A DNA stretch of 58,326 nucleotides, taken from contig NZ_JBHTBW010000002.1 of the NCBI RefSeq assembly GCF_042665195.1, positions 1 through 58,326 on the forward strand. The letters are read 5' to 3'. A program made the translations under genes and the position numbers. Source of the DNA: Laceyella putida. GTDB taxonomy: Bacteria; Bacillota; Bacilli; Thermoactinomycetales; Thermoactinomycetaceae. How positions within the stretch are numbered: position 1 is the stretch's first letter; every line of letters begins with the position of its first letter. The notes beneath the pieces are model-generated. The model made no database searches. It was not told the DNA's origin and was given only the letters and a program-made list of their open reading frames with translations. Below, one piece after another: positions 49,336-58,326 of this stretch.

Positions 49336-50697
49336 ATGAGTCATGCCCCAGTGATTCAAAACGCGCATTACCTCGCCAATCAAGAACATCGCGAGTCCAA
49401 TGCCCGCTCTTACCCACGGCGCATTCCCATTGCCATTAAGGAAGCGAGCGGGATCACGGTGAAAGACGTGGAGGGAAAGGTGTATATTGACTGCTTGTCA
49501 GGCGCCGGCACCCTCGCGTTGGGACATAATCATCCTGTCGTCATCGAAGCCATTCAACAAGTGCTTAACAGCCATCTTCCTTTGCACACGCTCGATATCA
49601 CGACACCGGTTAAAGATGAATTTGTCGAAGAATTGTTTTCCAGTCTGCCTGAGGAATTCGCCTCCCGGGCCAAAATCCAGTTTTGCGGGCCTGCGGGAGC
49701 CGATGCCGTTGAAGCCGCCCTCAAGCTGGTTAAAACAGCGACAGGGCGACGCAGCATTCTCTCGTTTCATGGGGCTTATCATGGGATGACGCATGGTGCG
49801 CTCAGTTTGACCGGGAATGTGGGGCCAAAACAATCGGTGGCCAGTTTGATGCCCGATGTCCATTTTCTCCCTTATCCCTACAGCTATCGTTGCCCGTTTA
49901 ACCAAGGTGGCGAGCTGGGAGAACAGATCGGCCACCAATACGTGCAGCATGTGCTGGATGATCCGGAAAGCGGCATTGTCTCCCCCGCCGGCCTGATTAT
50001 GGAAATCGTGCAAGGGGAAGGTGGGGTTATTCCCGCGCCCGACAATTGGGTAAGGCAGATTCGTTCCATCACGCGTGAACGGGGCATTCCCCTCATTGTG
50101 GATGAGGTGCAAACCGGATTGGGTCGCACCGGAAAGCTGTTTGCGTTTGAGCATGCGGATATCATTCCGGATGTGGTGATTTTATCCAAAGCGATTGGCG
50201 GATCACTGCCGCTGGCCGTCGTCGTGTACGACAAATCTTTGGATCAATGGGCGCCCGGAGCCCATGCCGGCACATTCCGGGGCAACCAAATGGCCATGGC
50301 CGCCGGGATCGCCACGATTCGGTTCATCCGTGAAAACAAACTCGAGACGAATGCCGCCCAAATGGGGAACAGACTGATATCACATCTTAAAGAGATTCAG
50401 AAAAACAGCTCAAGCATTGGAGAAGTGCGCGGCCGGGGATTGATGGTTGGTGTGGAAATCGTCAACACCCAGCTGAAGTCAAACGCGATCGGAAGTTATC
50501 CCGCCTACCCCGAACTGGCGCGGCAAATTCAACAAGAGTGTTTCACCAGAGGATTAATCCTGGAACTGGGCGGCAGATATGGAAGTGTGGTTCGCTTTTT
50601 GCCACCGCTCTTAATCACGGAAGAGCAAGTGGATCACATCTGCGGGATTTTCGATGAAGCGGTTCGGGCCGCTGAAAAGAAATGGTTACATACATGA
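49336..50697 (+). CDS. Diaminobutyrate-2-oxoglutarate aminotransferase (RhbA-like)
   Basis: A 453-residue class III PLP aminotransferase, first gene of the siderophore operon. It makes L-2,4-diaminobutyrate from aspartate semialdehyde and glutamate. PLP lysine K285 in ILSKAIGG, Asp in IVDEVQTGLGRTG, and SGAGTLALGHNHP support this. The next gene encodes the matching decarboxylase, so the pair yields 1,3-diaminopropane, the amine unit of schizokinen and rhizobactin 1021. TAGGAGTGA precedes the ATG. Fur control is expected. Neighbour spacing to the decarboxylase is 16 bases. Confidence 0.92.
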   Translation: MSHAPVIQNAHYLANQEHRESNARSYPRRIPIAIKEASGITVKDVEGKVYIDCLSGAGTLALGHNHPVVIEAIQQVLNSHLPLHTLDITTPVKDEFVEELFSSLPEEFASRAKIQFCGPAGADAVEAALKLVKTATGRRSILSFHGAYHGMTHGALSLTGNVGPKQSVASLMPDVHFLPYPYSYRCPFNQGGELGEQIGHQYVQHVLDDPESGIVSPAGLIMEIVQGEGGVIPAPDNWVRQIRSITRERGIPLIVDEVQTGLGRTGKLFAFEHADIIPDVVILSKAIGGSLPLAVVVYDKSLDQWAPGAHAGTFRGNQMAMAAGIATIRFIRENKLETNAAQMGNRLISHLKEIQKNSSSIGEVRGRGLMVGVEIVNTQLKSNAIGSYPAYPELARQIQQECFTRGLILELGGRYGSVVRFLPPLLITEEQVDHICGIFDEAVRAAEKKWLHT

Positions 50698-50713
50698 TGA
50701 ACAGGAGGTTTTC

Positions 50714-52270
50714 GTGACGAGCATGCGGAAAAAGCCGAAGACGCTAGCAGAACACCTTTTTCTAAATAACTCATATGAATCCCGGGCTGAATATCATCGG
50801 GCGATGTCACATGCGCAACAGATCATTTATGAACAGTTCGCCAATCGGCCGCAGCCTTTTAGCGGAATTCAGGTTCAAGAGCTGACATCCCAACTGGATC
50901 AGTTTGAGGTGTGTCCAGAAGAAGGCAGTGATCTCGCTGACATTATCACGCGAGCGGGACAAACCATCCTCAAACACTCGATCGCCGTTCACCATCCAAC
51001 CTGTTCCGCCCACTTGCACTGCCCTCCGCTGATTCCTGCGTTGGCGGCCGAAGCCATGATCAGCGCCAGCAACCAATCGATGGATTCGTGGGATCAAAGC
51101 CCTGCCGCGACACTGTTGGAAGAGAAGTTGATCCGCTGGCTCTGCCACTTATACGGATACACTGAAGAGGCGGATGGCGTCTTCACTAGCGGGGGAACCC
51201 AATCCAACTTTATGGGCCTGCTGTTGGCCAGAGATCACTATATCAAGGAGCGGTTGGGTTGGCATGTCCAGAAGCGCGGACTGCCGCCAGAGTCCAGCAA
51301 ATTGCGTATTTTGTGCGCAAAAACCGCCCACTTTACGGTGAAACAATCGGCCGCTTTGCTGGGGTTGGGCGAACGTGCGGTCGTCTGTGTCGATACAGAT
51401 GAACATATGCGCATGTGTTTAAACGATTTGGATCAACGGCTGAACGAACTTCATGCGCAGGGATTGCTTCCCTTTGCTTTGGTGGCTACGGCCGGATCGA
51501 CTGACTTTGGCGCGATTGATCCCATTTCGGAATGCGCTTCTCGGGCCAAGCACTTCGGTATGTGGCTGCATGTGGATGCCGCTTACGGCGGAGCTGTGAT
51601 CTTGAGTGACCAACACAAACATCTGCTCTCTGGCATTGAAACGGCCGACTCGATCACCGTCGATTTCCATAAGCTCTTTTATCAACCCATCAGTTGCGGG
51701 GCATTTCTCACCAAAAAGGCGATCCATTTTAACCTGATGAAATGGAATGCCGACTATCTGAACCCGGAAGAAGACGAACGGCAAGGAATCCCCAACCTGG
51801 TGGCCAAATCGGTTCAGACCACCCGCCGTTTTGATGCGCTCAAGTTATGGATTTCCATGCAAACGATCGGCCGCGCGCAATTCGCCGAGCTGATCAACCA
51901 CACGATCGAGTTGGCCCAAAAAACGGCCCAACTCATCTCGGAAGATCCGCAATTGGAGCTGATCAATAAAGAACCAAGCCTGAATGCCATCGTTTTTCGC
52001 TATGCGGCGCAAACCGCGGCCAATGAACCGGCGGCATTAAACAAGCAAAATCAACTCAACCAATCCATTCGCCAAGCACTATTGCAAAGTGGCCAAGTGG
52101 TGTTGGCGCAAACAAAAGTGGGCGGCATGCACTGTTTAAAGCTAACCATGCTCAATCCGCGCATGACCATGGAAGATGTGAAATTCATCTTACATCAAGT
52201 AAAACAAACCGGCGAGTTACTGGAATTGCAGAAAGGGGAGAAAGAAGGGCATGCCCAAAAACACAGCTGA
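50714..52270 (+). CDS. L-2,4-diaminobutyrate decarboxylase (RhbB-like)
   Basis: A 518-residue group II PLP decarboxylase. The PLP lysine K320 is in TVDFHKLFYQP, the Asp in WLHVDAAYGG, and a substrate-region His in SAHLHCPPLIPALAAE. It should turn 2,4-diaminobutyrate into 1,3-diaminopropane. GTG 50714 is taken because AGGAGG is five bases upstream. An earlier in-frame ATG at 50654 lies inside the aminotransferase gene. The 3' end overlaps the next gene by 20 bases, indicating tight translational coupling. Confidence 0.92.
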   Translation: MTSMRKKPKTLAEHLFLNNSYESRAEYHRAMSHAQQIIYEQFANRPQPFSGIQVQELTSQLDQFEVCPEEGSDLADIITRAGQTILKHSIAVHHPTCSAHLHCPPLIPALAAEAMISASNQSMDSWDQSPAATLLEEKLIRWLCHLYGYTEEADGVFTSGGTQSNFMGLLLARDHYIKERLGWHVQKRGLPPESSKLRILCAKTAHFTVKQSAALLGLGERAVVCVDTDEHMRMCLNDLDQRLNELHAQGLLPFALVATAGSTDFGAIDPISECASRAKHFGMWLHVDAAYGGAVILSDQHKHLLSGIETADSITVDFHKLFYQPISCGAFLTKKAIHFNLMKWNADYLNPEEDERQGIPNLVAKSVQTTRRFDALKLWISMQTIGRAQFAELINHTIELAQKTAQLISEDPQLELINKEPSLNAIVFRYAAQTAANEPAALNKQNQLNQSIRQALLQSGQVVLAQTKVGGMHCLKLTMLNPRMTMEDVKFILHQVKQTGELLELQKGEKEGHAQKHS

Positions 52271-54077
52271 ACAGGCAAGCATGCAAAGCTTTTTAAACTG
52301 CTATCTCAGAGAAGTGGGAAACTATGAACTGGTAGGGGGAAACGGGTCAGACAGCCATCATCCATGCGACCGGCTCTTCTCCGTTTGCCAAACCGACAAA
52401 TGGGTGGTTTGCCCGCTTCCCCACCATGGAATCAACATCATCGCACCTGTAAAGTATTGGTCTTTGACGGGCCGCCATCTTTTCCATTTTCCTTGGCATT
52501 ACATTACGCCAACGGAAGAACGGCAACAGTTGGATTACGTTACGTTCGTCACCTTGATCACAAAGGAATTGTCGATTTCCCGGAACACCGCCGGCTATCC
52601 AGATGAATTGGTCTTTCGAACCATTCAAAGCTGTCAACACATCGCCTCTTATATTTCCGCGCGCCACGCGGACTTGAAGGAACTATACGGCCCGCATTTC
52701 CGTTTTATCGATGCGGAACAATCATTGGTCTTTGGGCATCTGATGCATCCGACTCCCAAAAGCCGCCAAGGTCTTTCCGACCTGGATCAGCGCCTTTATT
52801 CCCCTGAGCTGAAAGGGACGTTCGCTTTGCATTACTTTCGCGCGCACCGATCCATCGTGAAAGAAGATTCCACCTTGTCCCAATCAGCTACTCAGCTGAT
52901 TAAAGAAGAACTGCTGCAAGACCCGGAACTGGACGAGTCCTTCAAAAAGGCTTTCTTGCAAGCGGACGAATACTCGATTCTGCCTGTCCATCCGTTGCAG
53001 GCTCAACATTTGCTCCAAAAACAAGAAATCCAACAGTTCATCGCACAAGGATTATTGGTTGACCTCGGCGTAAAGGGAAGGGCTTATCATCCCACTTCGT
53101 CGATCCGCACGTTGTATCATCCCCAAGCCCGCTTTATGCTTAAATGCTCGCTCAACATCAAGATTACGAACTCCGTGCGCCTGAATAAACTGAAAGAGCT
53201 TGAGCGCGGCGTGGAAGTGTCAAGAATCCTGGGCACCCAGATCGGAAAAGAAATGGAAAGGAAATTCCCAAGATTCAGCATCATTCAAGACCCCGCCTAT
53301 ATCACGGTCAACATTCCCGGATTCGAGGAGTCGGGTTTCGAATTGGTTCTGCGTGAGAACCCGTTTGTTGAGGGGCAAGACAAAGATGTCACGCTTTTGG
53401 CGGGACTGGGACAAGATCCCGTCACGGGTAAAAAATCAAGGTTGGCCCATATCATCACCGAGCTGGCACACAAAGAACAGCGCAGCACACAAGAAGTCAG
53501 CTGCGAATGGTTCCGCCGATACCTATCCATCTCGTTTCAACCGATGATGTGGCTGTATCTGCGCTATGGAATCGCCTTGGAGGCCCACCAGCAAAACAGC
53601 TTGGTTCAATTGCATGAAGGATATCCGCATCGTTTCTATTACCGGGACAATCAGGGCTATTACTACTGTGAGTCCACTTTCCCCGAACTGGAGCGGATTC
53701 TCCCCGGCATCAGCGAGCAAAGTCAGACCATGTGCGCAGATGCCGTCGCCGATGAAAGACTCCGTTACTATCTCTTTATCAATCATTTGTTTGGTCTCAT
53801 CAATGCGTTTGGAACTTCGGGCCTTGCCGACGAAAGGGAACTTCTCTTGGAGTTGCGGAATGCGCTAAGTGAATGGCAACCATCCAATCGTAAGCCGTCC
53901 AGCTTGATTGCCAGCCTGTTGGAAAATGAACAGTTGCCTTGCAAGGCCAACTTGTTAACCCGTCTGCACGATATGGACGAACTCGTGGGACCGATGGAAA
54001 GCCAATCTGTGTATGTACCCATTCCCAATCCATTGTTAAAAGGGGTGAACATGGCCAATGAAACGTCCACATCCTGA
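52251..54077 (+). CDS. NIS siderophore synthetase, IucA/IucC family (RhbC-like)
   Basis: A 608-residue NRPS-independent siderophore synthetase that joins a hydroxamate amine to citrate through an acyl-adenylate. The family core is visible: HPTPKSRQGL (ATP-binding region), ILPVHPLQAQHLL, HPTSSIRTL, KCSLNIKITNSVR, and EAHQQNSLVQL near the C-terminus. With RhbF-like protein it should attach two N4-acetyl-N4-hydroxy-1-aminopropane arms. GGGGAGAAAGAAGG precedes the ATG. It overlaps both neighbours by 20 bases. Confidence 0.93.
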   Translation: MPKNTAEQASMQSFLNCYLREVGNYELVGGNGSDSHHPCDRLFSVCQTDKWVVCPLPHHGINIIAPVKYWSLTGRHLFHFPWHYITPTEERQQLDYVTFVTLITKELSISRNTAGYPDELVFRTIQSCQHIASYISARHADLKELYGPHFRFIDAEQSLVFGHLMHPTPKSRQGLSDLDQRLYSPELKGTFALHYFRAHRSIVKEDSTLSQSATQLIKEELLQDPELDESFKKAFLQADEYSILPVHPLQAQHLLQKQEIQQFIAQGLLVDLGVKGRAYHPTSSIRTLYHPQARFMLKCSLNIKITNSVRLNKLKELERGVEVSRILGTQIGKEMERKFPRFSIIQDPAYITVNIPGFEESGFELVLRENPFVEGQDKDVTLLAGLGQDPVTGKKSRLAHIITELAHKEQRSTQEVSCEWFRRYLSISFQPMMWLYLRYGIALEAHQQNSLVQLHEGYPHRFYYRDNQGYYYCESTFPELERILPGISEQSQTMCADAVADERLRYYLFINHLFGLINAFGTSGLADERELLLELRNALSEWQPSNRKPSSLIASLLENEQLPCKANLLTRLHDMDELVGPMESQSVYVPIPNPLLKGVNMANETSTS

Positions 54078-54654
54078 TTCTCATCCACACCTGGCTGAGA
54101 TTAGCTTGTTTGATCAGACGATTGGAAAAACCATCTCTTTCCGTCGAGTAACCTTGGAACACGACTTGGACATGCTCTTTCAATGGATGCATGAACCCCA
54201 TGTCATCCCCTTTTGGAATCTGGCGATTCCCTTTGAGAAATATGAGAAGCACTTGCGCAAATTCTTGGCGGATCCGCACCAAACCCTTCACATCGGCTCA
54301 CTCGACGGGGTACCGATGAGCTATTGGGAAACCTATTGGGCCAAAGATGATGTTGTCGGCAAAACCTATGATGTTCATCCGGAAGACCAAGGGATTCATC
54401 TGTTGTTTGGCCCACCCTCCTATTTGGGAAAAGGATATGCCTTGCCGTTATTAAAAACCATGGTATTCCGCTTATTCCAACATGAAAAGACCGAAAAAGT
54501 CGTGGCCGAGCCCGATATCCGCAATGAAAAGATGATTCACATTTTCAAGAAATGCGGGTTTGCGTTTCAAAAAGAGATTGATCTTCCCGACAAGCGGGCC
54601 GCACTCATGTACTGTTACCGCGAACCATTTTTAAGGAGTTGGAACCATGCCTAG
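54058..54654 (+). CDS. Siderophore GNAT acetyltransferase (RhbD/IucB-like)
   Basis: A 198-residue acetyltransferase of the IucB/MbtK-like GNAT branch. It acetylates the N-hydroxyl-amine. DLDMLFQWMHEPHVIPFW gives the family signature (the His is catalytic in relatives), and the MSYWETYWAKDD and GIHLLFGPPSYLGKGYALPLL segments hold the acetyl-CoA loop. The ATG at 54058 lies inside the synthetase gene, and the nearest GGGG is 14 bases away, so translation is probably coupled. A dead paralogue lies at 48986-49153. Confidence 0.9.
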   Translation: MKRPHPDSHPHLAEISLFDQTIGKTISFRRVTLEHDLDMLFQWMHEPHVIPFWNLAIPFEKYEKHLRKFLADPHQTLHIGSLDGVPMSYWETYWAKDDVVGKTYDVHPEDQGIHLLFGPPSYLGKGYALPLLKTMVFRLFQHEKTEKVVAEPDIRNEKMIHIFKKCGFAFQKEIDLPDKRAALMYCYREPFLRSWNHA

Positions 54655-55993
54655 TCAAACAACCACGCAAACAGATCCCTCTTTATTAGATCTCGTCGGT
54701 GTCGGGATTGGGCCTTTTAATTTGGGACTGGCGGCCATGCTGACAAAAGTGCCGGGAATCAAAGCGTTGTTTTTCGAGCAAAAGCCTCAATTCGACTGGC
54801 ATCCCGGATTATTGCTTGAAGGAACCACACTGCAAGTCCCATTTTTCGCTGATCTGGTCACGATGGCAGATCCGACCAGCCCTTACACCTTTCTGAATTA
54901 CCTGAAGAAACACAACCGCTTATACCATTTTTACTTTTTGGAACGGTTCCATATCCCGCGCCGGGAGTACAATCATTACTGCCAATGGGTCGCCGGGCAA
55001 CTGGCTCATTGTCGCTTCGGACAACGGGTAACGCATGTCGAATGGGTCAAAGAGGACAAACAAGACTACTTCCGCATCGAAGTGACGGAAGTGAATAGTG
55101 ACACCACCGTGGAATACCGGGCCAAGCACCTGGTTTTGGGTGTGGGAAGCACGCCTCATCTGCATCCCAACTTCAAGGACCTTCCTTCCGACGATGTTTT
55201 TCACTCCGCCAAGTTTTTGCACCGTCGGGATCGGTGTCGAAAAGCGGATTCGATCACGGTGATCGGATCGGGTCAGAGCGCAGCTGAAGTCTTCTATTCC
55301 CTATTGCAAGAACAGAACGAAGTGGGTTATAGGCTGGATTGGTTCACGCGGTCAAGCGGCTTTTTCCCCATGGAATATTCCAAGCTGGGATTGGAGCATT
55401 TCTCGCCTGATTATACAGAGTACTTCCACTCCCTTCCACAGGAGAAACGGGACAGCCGCATCCAGAAGCAAGATTTGCTTTATAAAGGAATCAGCGCCAG
55501 GACCATAGCCGACATCTATGATCTTCTCTATGAGCGCACCACATGCGGCCAGCAGATTCCCGTGCGCTTGCTCTCCCAAACGGAGGTGCAACAGTTGGAG
55601 CGACGGGATCAGGAAGGAAAGCAGACATACCGTTTAACCTGCCTGCACAAAGAACAAGAAAAAAGATTCGCGCATGAAAGCGAAGTGGTGATTTTCGCGA
55701 CGGGTTACCAACATAACATACCCGGATGCATCTCGGGTCTGAAATCGTTGATCCGTTGGGATGCGGAGAACAGATACTTCGTCAAGCGAGATTATCGGCT
55801 CGCCTTAAATGAACAGACGGATTGCGCCATCTATGTGCAAAACGGGGAACTCCACACCCACGGCATCGGCGCGCCCGACCTGGGCCTGGGAGCGTACCGC
55901 AACTCGGTTATCATCAATGCGCTCTCCAATCAAAACATCTATCCTGTGTCAAACCGAAATGTATTCCAACAGTTTGGCGTTTCTCCCACTTAA
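54647..55993 (+). CDS. Diamine N-hydroxylating monooxygenase (RhbE/IucD-like)
   Basis: A 448-residue FAD- and NADPH-dependent N-hydroxylase. FAD motif GVGIGPFNLGLA, NADPH motif VIGSGQSAAEVFY, and the C-terminal ATGYQHNIPGC are present. WHPGLLLEGTTLQVPFFADL is the typical FAD-contacting region. By context the substrate is 1,3-diaminopropane rather than lysine. AAGGAG precedes the ATG, which overlaps the acetyltransferase by eight bases. Confidence 0.93.
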   Translation: MPSQTTTQTDPSLLDLVGVGIGPFNLGLAAMLTKVPGIKALFFEQKPQFDWHPGLLLEGTTLQVPFFADLVTMADPTSPYTFLNYLKKHNRLYHFYFLERFHIPRREYNHYCQWVAGQLAHCRFGQRVTHVEWVKEDKQDYFRIEVTEVNSDTTVEYRAKHLVLGVGSTPHLHPNFKDLPSDDVFHSAKFLHRRDRCRKADSITVIGSGQSAAEVFYSLLQEQNEVGYRLDWFTRSSGFFPMEYSKLGLEHFSPDYTEYFHSLPQEKRDSRIQKQDLLYKGISARTIADIYDLLYERTTCGQQIPVRLLSQTEVQQLERRDQEGKQTYRLTCLHKEQEKRFAHESEVVIFATGYQHNIPGCISGLKSLIRWDAENRYFVKRDYRLALNEQTDCAIYVQNGELHTHGIGAPDLGLGAYRNSVIINALSNQNIYPVSNRNVFQQFGVSPT

Positions 55994-56052
55994 CCGGGCA
56001 AGCACGGCCTGCCTGCGGTTCGATCATTTGAAAAGCAAAGGAGTGTCCATTC

Positions 56053-57855
56053 ATGCATGAAGCCCAAAAAATCACCTCCGCACTCAACCCCAAATCATGG
56101 GAAACCGTATCCCGCAACCTGTTGACCAAGATGATTTCCGAGTTTATGTATGAAGACATCATCGCACCGGAATATGTCAAAAGCGAAGGGGACACCGTTA
56201 CTTATCGCCTGATCCTGAACAACGGGGTGGAGTACACATTCCAAGCCAAAAAGCGCTTATTTGACAGCTACCGTGTCTTGGCTGAAACCATTCAGCGCCA
56301 TGAATCGGGTTCATCCACCCAAGCGACGAATCCAAACCGGTTTCTTCTCGACCTGCAAAACACCATCGGCATGTCTTCCACAACCGCCGCTCATCTCATT
56401 CGCGAATATAACCATACCCTGATTGCGGATGCCCACATCTTGGAGAAAAAACAAACCCAGCGTCTTGATCTCACGCAACTGGACTACGCCGAATTGGAAG
56501 GCGAAATGGAAGGACATCCCTGGATCACCTACAACAAAGGGCGGATCGGGTTTGGCTATGATGATTACTTGGCCTACGCCCCCGAACAAAAGAAACCCGT
56601 GCGGCTCTCGTGGATCGCGGTCCATAAAGACAAGGCCGAGTTTCACGCGGTGGCGGGCCTTGAGCATGACGAACTCATCCGCAAAGAGTTGGGCGAACAG
56701 GCCAAGCTGTTCAAAAGACGTTTGGCGGAATTGGGAGCGGATGCCCACCACTATTTCTTTATGCCCATCCATGAATGGCAATGGAACAACTACATCATTC
56801 CTTTCTTTGCCGAAGATTTGGCAAACAGAGAGATCGTTTATCTGGGAACCGGCGAAGATGAATATCTCCCCCAGCAATCGATCCGAACCTTTGTGAACAC
56901 CAGCCAAAAGAACCGCCATCATGTCAAATTGCCGATGAGCATCCTAAACACGCTCGTCTATCGTGGACTGCCCGGCGAAAGAACCGTTCTCGCACCCAAA
57001 ATCACAGAATACATCAAAGGCATCTGGCGGAAAGACCCCTTTTTAAATGAAGAATGCCGCCTGATCCTTCCCGGGGAAATCGCTAGCTTAAACTACGATC
57101 ATCGCTATTACGCCAACCTGGAAGGAGTGCCTTATCAATATCAGGAATTGTTGGGTTGCATCTGGCGCGAAAGCATCTACTCTTACTTGGACGAAGGGGA
57201 ACAACCCATTACCCTCGCCTCCCTCTTGCATGTGGACGGACAGGGAAAACCGTTTGTTTCCGCCCTTGTGGAGCGGTCCGGTTTACCTTTGGAGGAATGG
57301 CTTGATCGTTTATTCGCGGTGATCCTTCCTCCGCTTCTTCATTATTTATATCGTTATGGCGTCGTGTTTTCACCTCATGGCCAAAATACGATCTTGGTAT
57401 TGAAAAATTTTGTTCCGCATCGCCTGGCGATCAAGGATTTTGTGGACGATGTGAATGTGAGCCGCCATCCGATCCCGGAGCTGTCCAATTTGCCGGAGGA
57501 CCTGAGAAAGGTGTTGCGCAGCGAAGAGCCCGAAGGATTGTGCCAGTTTATTTTCACCGGGTTGTTCATTTGTCATATGCGCTATTTGTCCGACCTGCTG
57601 GAGATTCATCATCACTATCCGGAAGCCGCGTTCTGGCAAAAGGTTCGCACCACGATTCTTGGCTATCAGAACCGGTTCCCGGAATGGAAGGAACGGTATG
57701 AACTGTTTGATTTGTTGAGGCCCAAGTTCACCAAACTTTGCCTCAATCGCAACCGCATGCTGGACTATGGCTATGCTGATGATGATGACAGACCGCACGC
57801 TTCCGAACATGGTTATGTCAACAACGCATTGGCCAACGAGCTTTCCCGCCCCTGA
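56053..57855 (+). CDS. NIS siderophore synthetase, IucA/IucC family (RhbF-like)
   Basis: A 600-residue second synthetase. EGHPWITYNKGRIGFGYDDY, MPIHEWQWNN, LPQQSIRTF, VKLPMSILNTLVYR and PHGQNTILVLKNF are the family's ATP-, citrate- and metal-site segments. In rhizobactin and schizokinen pathways the two synthetases act in turn on citrate. AAAGGAG lies nine bases before the ATG. The terminator at 57895-57945 ends the operon. No ferric-siderophore importer is in the window. Confidence 0.93.
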   Translation: MHEAQKITSALNPKSWETVSRNLLTKMISEFMYEDIIAPEYVKSEGDTVTYRLILNNGVEYTFQAKKRLFDSYRVLAETIQRHESGSSTQATNPNRFLLDLQNTIGMSSTTAAHLIREYNHTLIADAHILEKKQTQRLDLTQLDYAELEGEMEGHPWITYNKGRIGFGYDDYLAYAPEQKKPVRLSWIAVHKDKAEFHAVAGLEHDELIRKELGEQAKLFKRRLAELGADAHHYFFMPIHEWQWNNYIIPFFAEDLANREIVYLGTGEDEYLPQQSIRTFVNTSQKNRHHVKLPMSILNTLVYRGLPGERTVLAPKITEYIKGIWRKDPFLNEECRLILPGEIASLNYDHRYYANLEGVPYQYQELLGCIWRESIYSYLDEGEQPITLASLLHVDGQGKPFVSALVERSGLPLEEWLDRLFAVILPPLLHYLYRYGVVFSPHGQNTILVLKNFVPHRLAIKDFVDDVNVSRHPIPELSNLPEDLRKVLRSEEPEGLCQFIFTGLFICHMRYLSDLLEIHHHYPEAAFWQKVRTTILGYQNRFPEWKERYELFDLLRPKFTKLCLNRNRMLDYGYADDDDRPHASEHGYVNNALANELSRP

Positions 57856-57894
57856 TTTATCATAAACAAGCGGAATACCACCATCCTCATCGCC

Positions 57895-57945
57895 CCCTCT
57901 GGAGTGAAGATGCCCCAATGCCGGGGCATCCGCTTCAGGAGGGGT
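57895..57945 (+). terminator. Terminator of the siderophore operon
   Basis: CCCCTC / GGAGGGG outer stem enclosing GATGCCCC / GGGGCATC, followed by TTATTTT. Confidence 0.85.
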
Positions 57946-58029
57946 TATTTTGTATGCGACCTTTTAAAATATTCACACAAACACCCCTTTACTTTCCTGT
58001 TCTCGTCTGCTAAAATGCTTATAAAAATT

Positions 58030-58312
58030 TGATAAGAGATGATCGATGATTGAGAAAGTAAAAAAGGGACTTGTTTTTCAGCGAGCTAGGGTTGCTGTGA
58101 GCCTAGCAAACATCCCTTTTTGAAGCGCACTTATGAGATGTTGCGTTGAAAAACAGTAGGCGTAACCGGGAATCACTCCCGTTATCAGTTGAAAGTGGCA
58201 TTTTCTGATGCAACTGGAGTGGCACCACGGGAAAACTCGTCTCCTATACAGGAGACGAGTTTGAGGCTGCTGACAAACTGCCTTGAAAGGCAGGGTCAGC
58301 AGCCTTTTTTGT
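58030..58312 (+). ncRNA. T-box leader, downstream gene outside the window
   Basis: Stem I carries AGTA and GCTG loop signals, later CTGGAGTGGCACCACGGG, the T-box proper that pairs with uncharged tRNA ends. A stem CTCGTCTCC/GGAGACGAG and a terminator GGCTGCTGAC/GTCAGCAGCC with TTTTTT follow. I could not fix the specifier codon. It should control an aminoacyl-tRNA synthetase, amino acid biosynthesis or transport gene beyond the window. The 57946-58029 stretch is a promoter region. Confidence 0.88.
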
Positions 58313-58326
58313 CGAATCAATAAAAA

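Noticed and set aside
54647..55993. Lysine N6-hydroxylase for aerobactin
   Set aside because: The sequence family fits, but the operon makes diaminopropane through its own aminotransferase and decarboxylase, so lysine is the less likely substrate.
1..58326. CRISPR array, tRNA or rRNA genes, prophage or integrase genes
   Set aside because: No regularly spaced direct repeats, tRNA-like cloverleaf, rRNA segment or phage gene was recognised by reading both strands.

Overview
The window looks like chromosomal DNA of a spore-forming, Gram-positive Bacillales-type Firmicute, with GC near 50 percent. The evidence is AGGAGG-type ribosome binding sites, frequent GTG/TTG starts, an S-box, a T-box and two ydaO-type (c-di-AMP) riboswitches, Spo0M, a CdaS-type diadenylate cyclase, and an IMEF-type encapsulin iron store. 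A thermophile of the Thermoactinomycetaceae or a Bacillus relative would fit, but the species cannot be fixed from the sequence.

Layout. 0-7.4 kb: an IS110-type transposase cut by the window edge, a FadR-like regulator with a sterol-desaturase-like hydroxylase, Spo0M, a response-regulator relic, a secreted PI-PLC-like protein, and a YwnA/YwnB-like pair whose second gene carries an amber stop. 7.5-10.3 kb: metN-metI-metQ behind an S-box. 10.3-19.2 kb: a class III aminotransferase with an RpiR regulator, small membrane and spore-type genes, a HAD phosphatase, a DinB-like gene under a LexA-like box, threonine synthase and an MTA/SAH deaminase. 19.2-29.2 kb: a decayed MmpL exporter with a two-component system, CbpB under a c-di-AMP riboswitch, a BmrA-type ABC exporter and a second two-component system with a frameshifted kinase. 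29.4-33.6 kb: a thioesterase, KimA under a second c-di-AMP riboswitch, CdaS and a GNAT protein. 33.8-41.3 kb: a decay-rich zone (GH1 relic, 60-bp inverted-repeat element, acyl-CoA ligase, extradiol dioxygenase, Cu/Zn-SOD-like lipoprotein, MarR relic, DinB protein, an IS200/IS605 right-end relic, MFS relic and an MFS gene).

41.6-57.9 kb is an iron island. It starts with an IMEF cargo protein, an encapsulin shell and a [2Fe-2S] ferredoxin. The cargo carries the encapsulin-targeting motif TVGSLK at its C-terminus and the ferredoxin carries it at its N-terminus. The ferredoxin has a Fur-like box upstream. Further on lie a Fur-controlled MFS transporter, a relic siderophore acetyltransferase that keeps its Fur box, and a six-gene NIS operon in the same order as rhbABCDEF. 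This operon is predicted to make a schizokinen/rhizobactin-type dihydroxamate-citrate siderophore and has a perfect 19-bp Fur box at its head. The cell therefore appears to keep iron acquisition and iron storage genes within about 16 kb. The window ends in a T-box leader whose gene lies outside.

Two themes stand out. The first is a c-di-AMP set: a synthase, a K+ importer under a c-di-AMP riboswitch, and a c-di-AMP-binding CBS protein under the same riboswitch class. The second is heavy gene decay, with about a dozen relics carrying amber codons, frameshifts or internal deletions, often with intact regulatory sites left behind.
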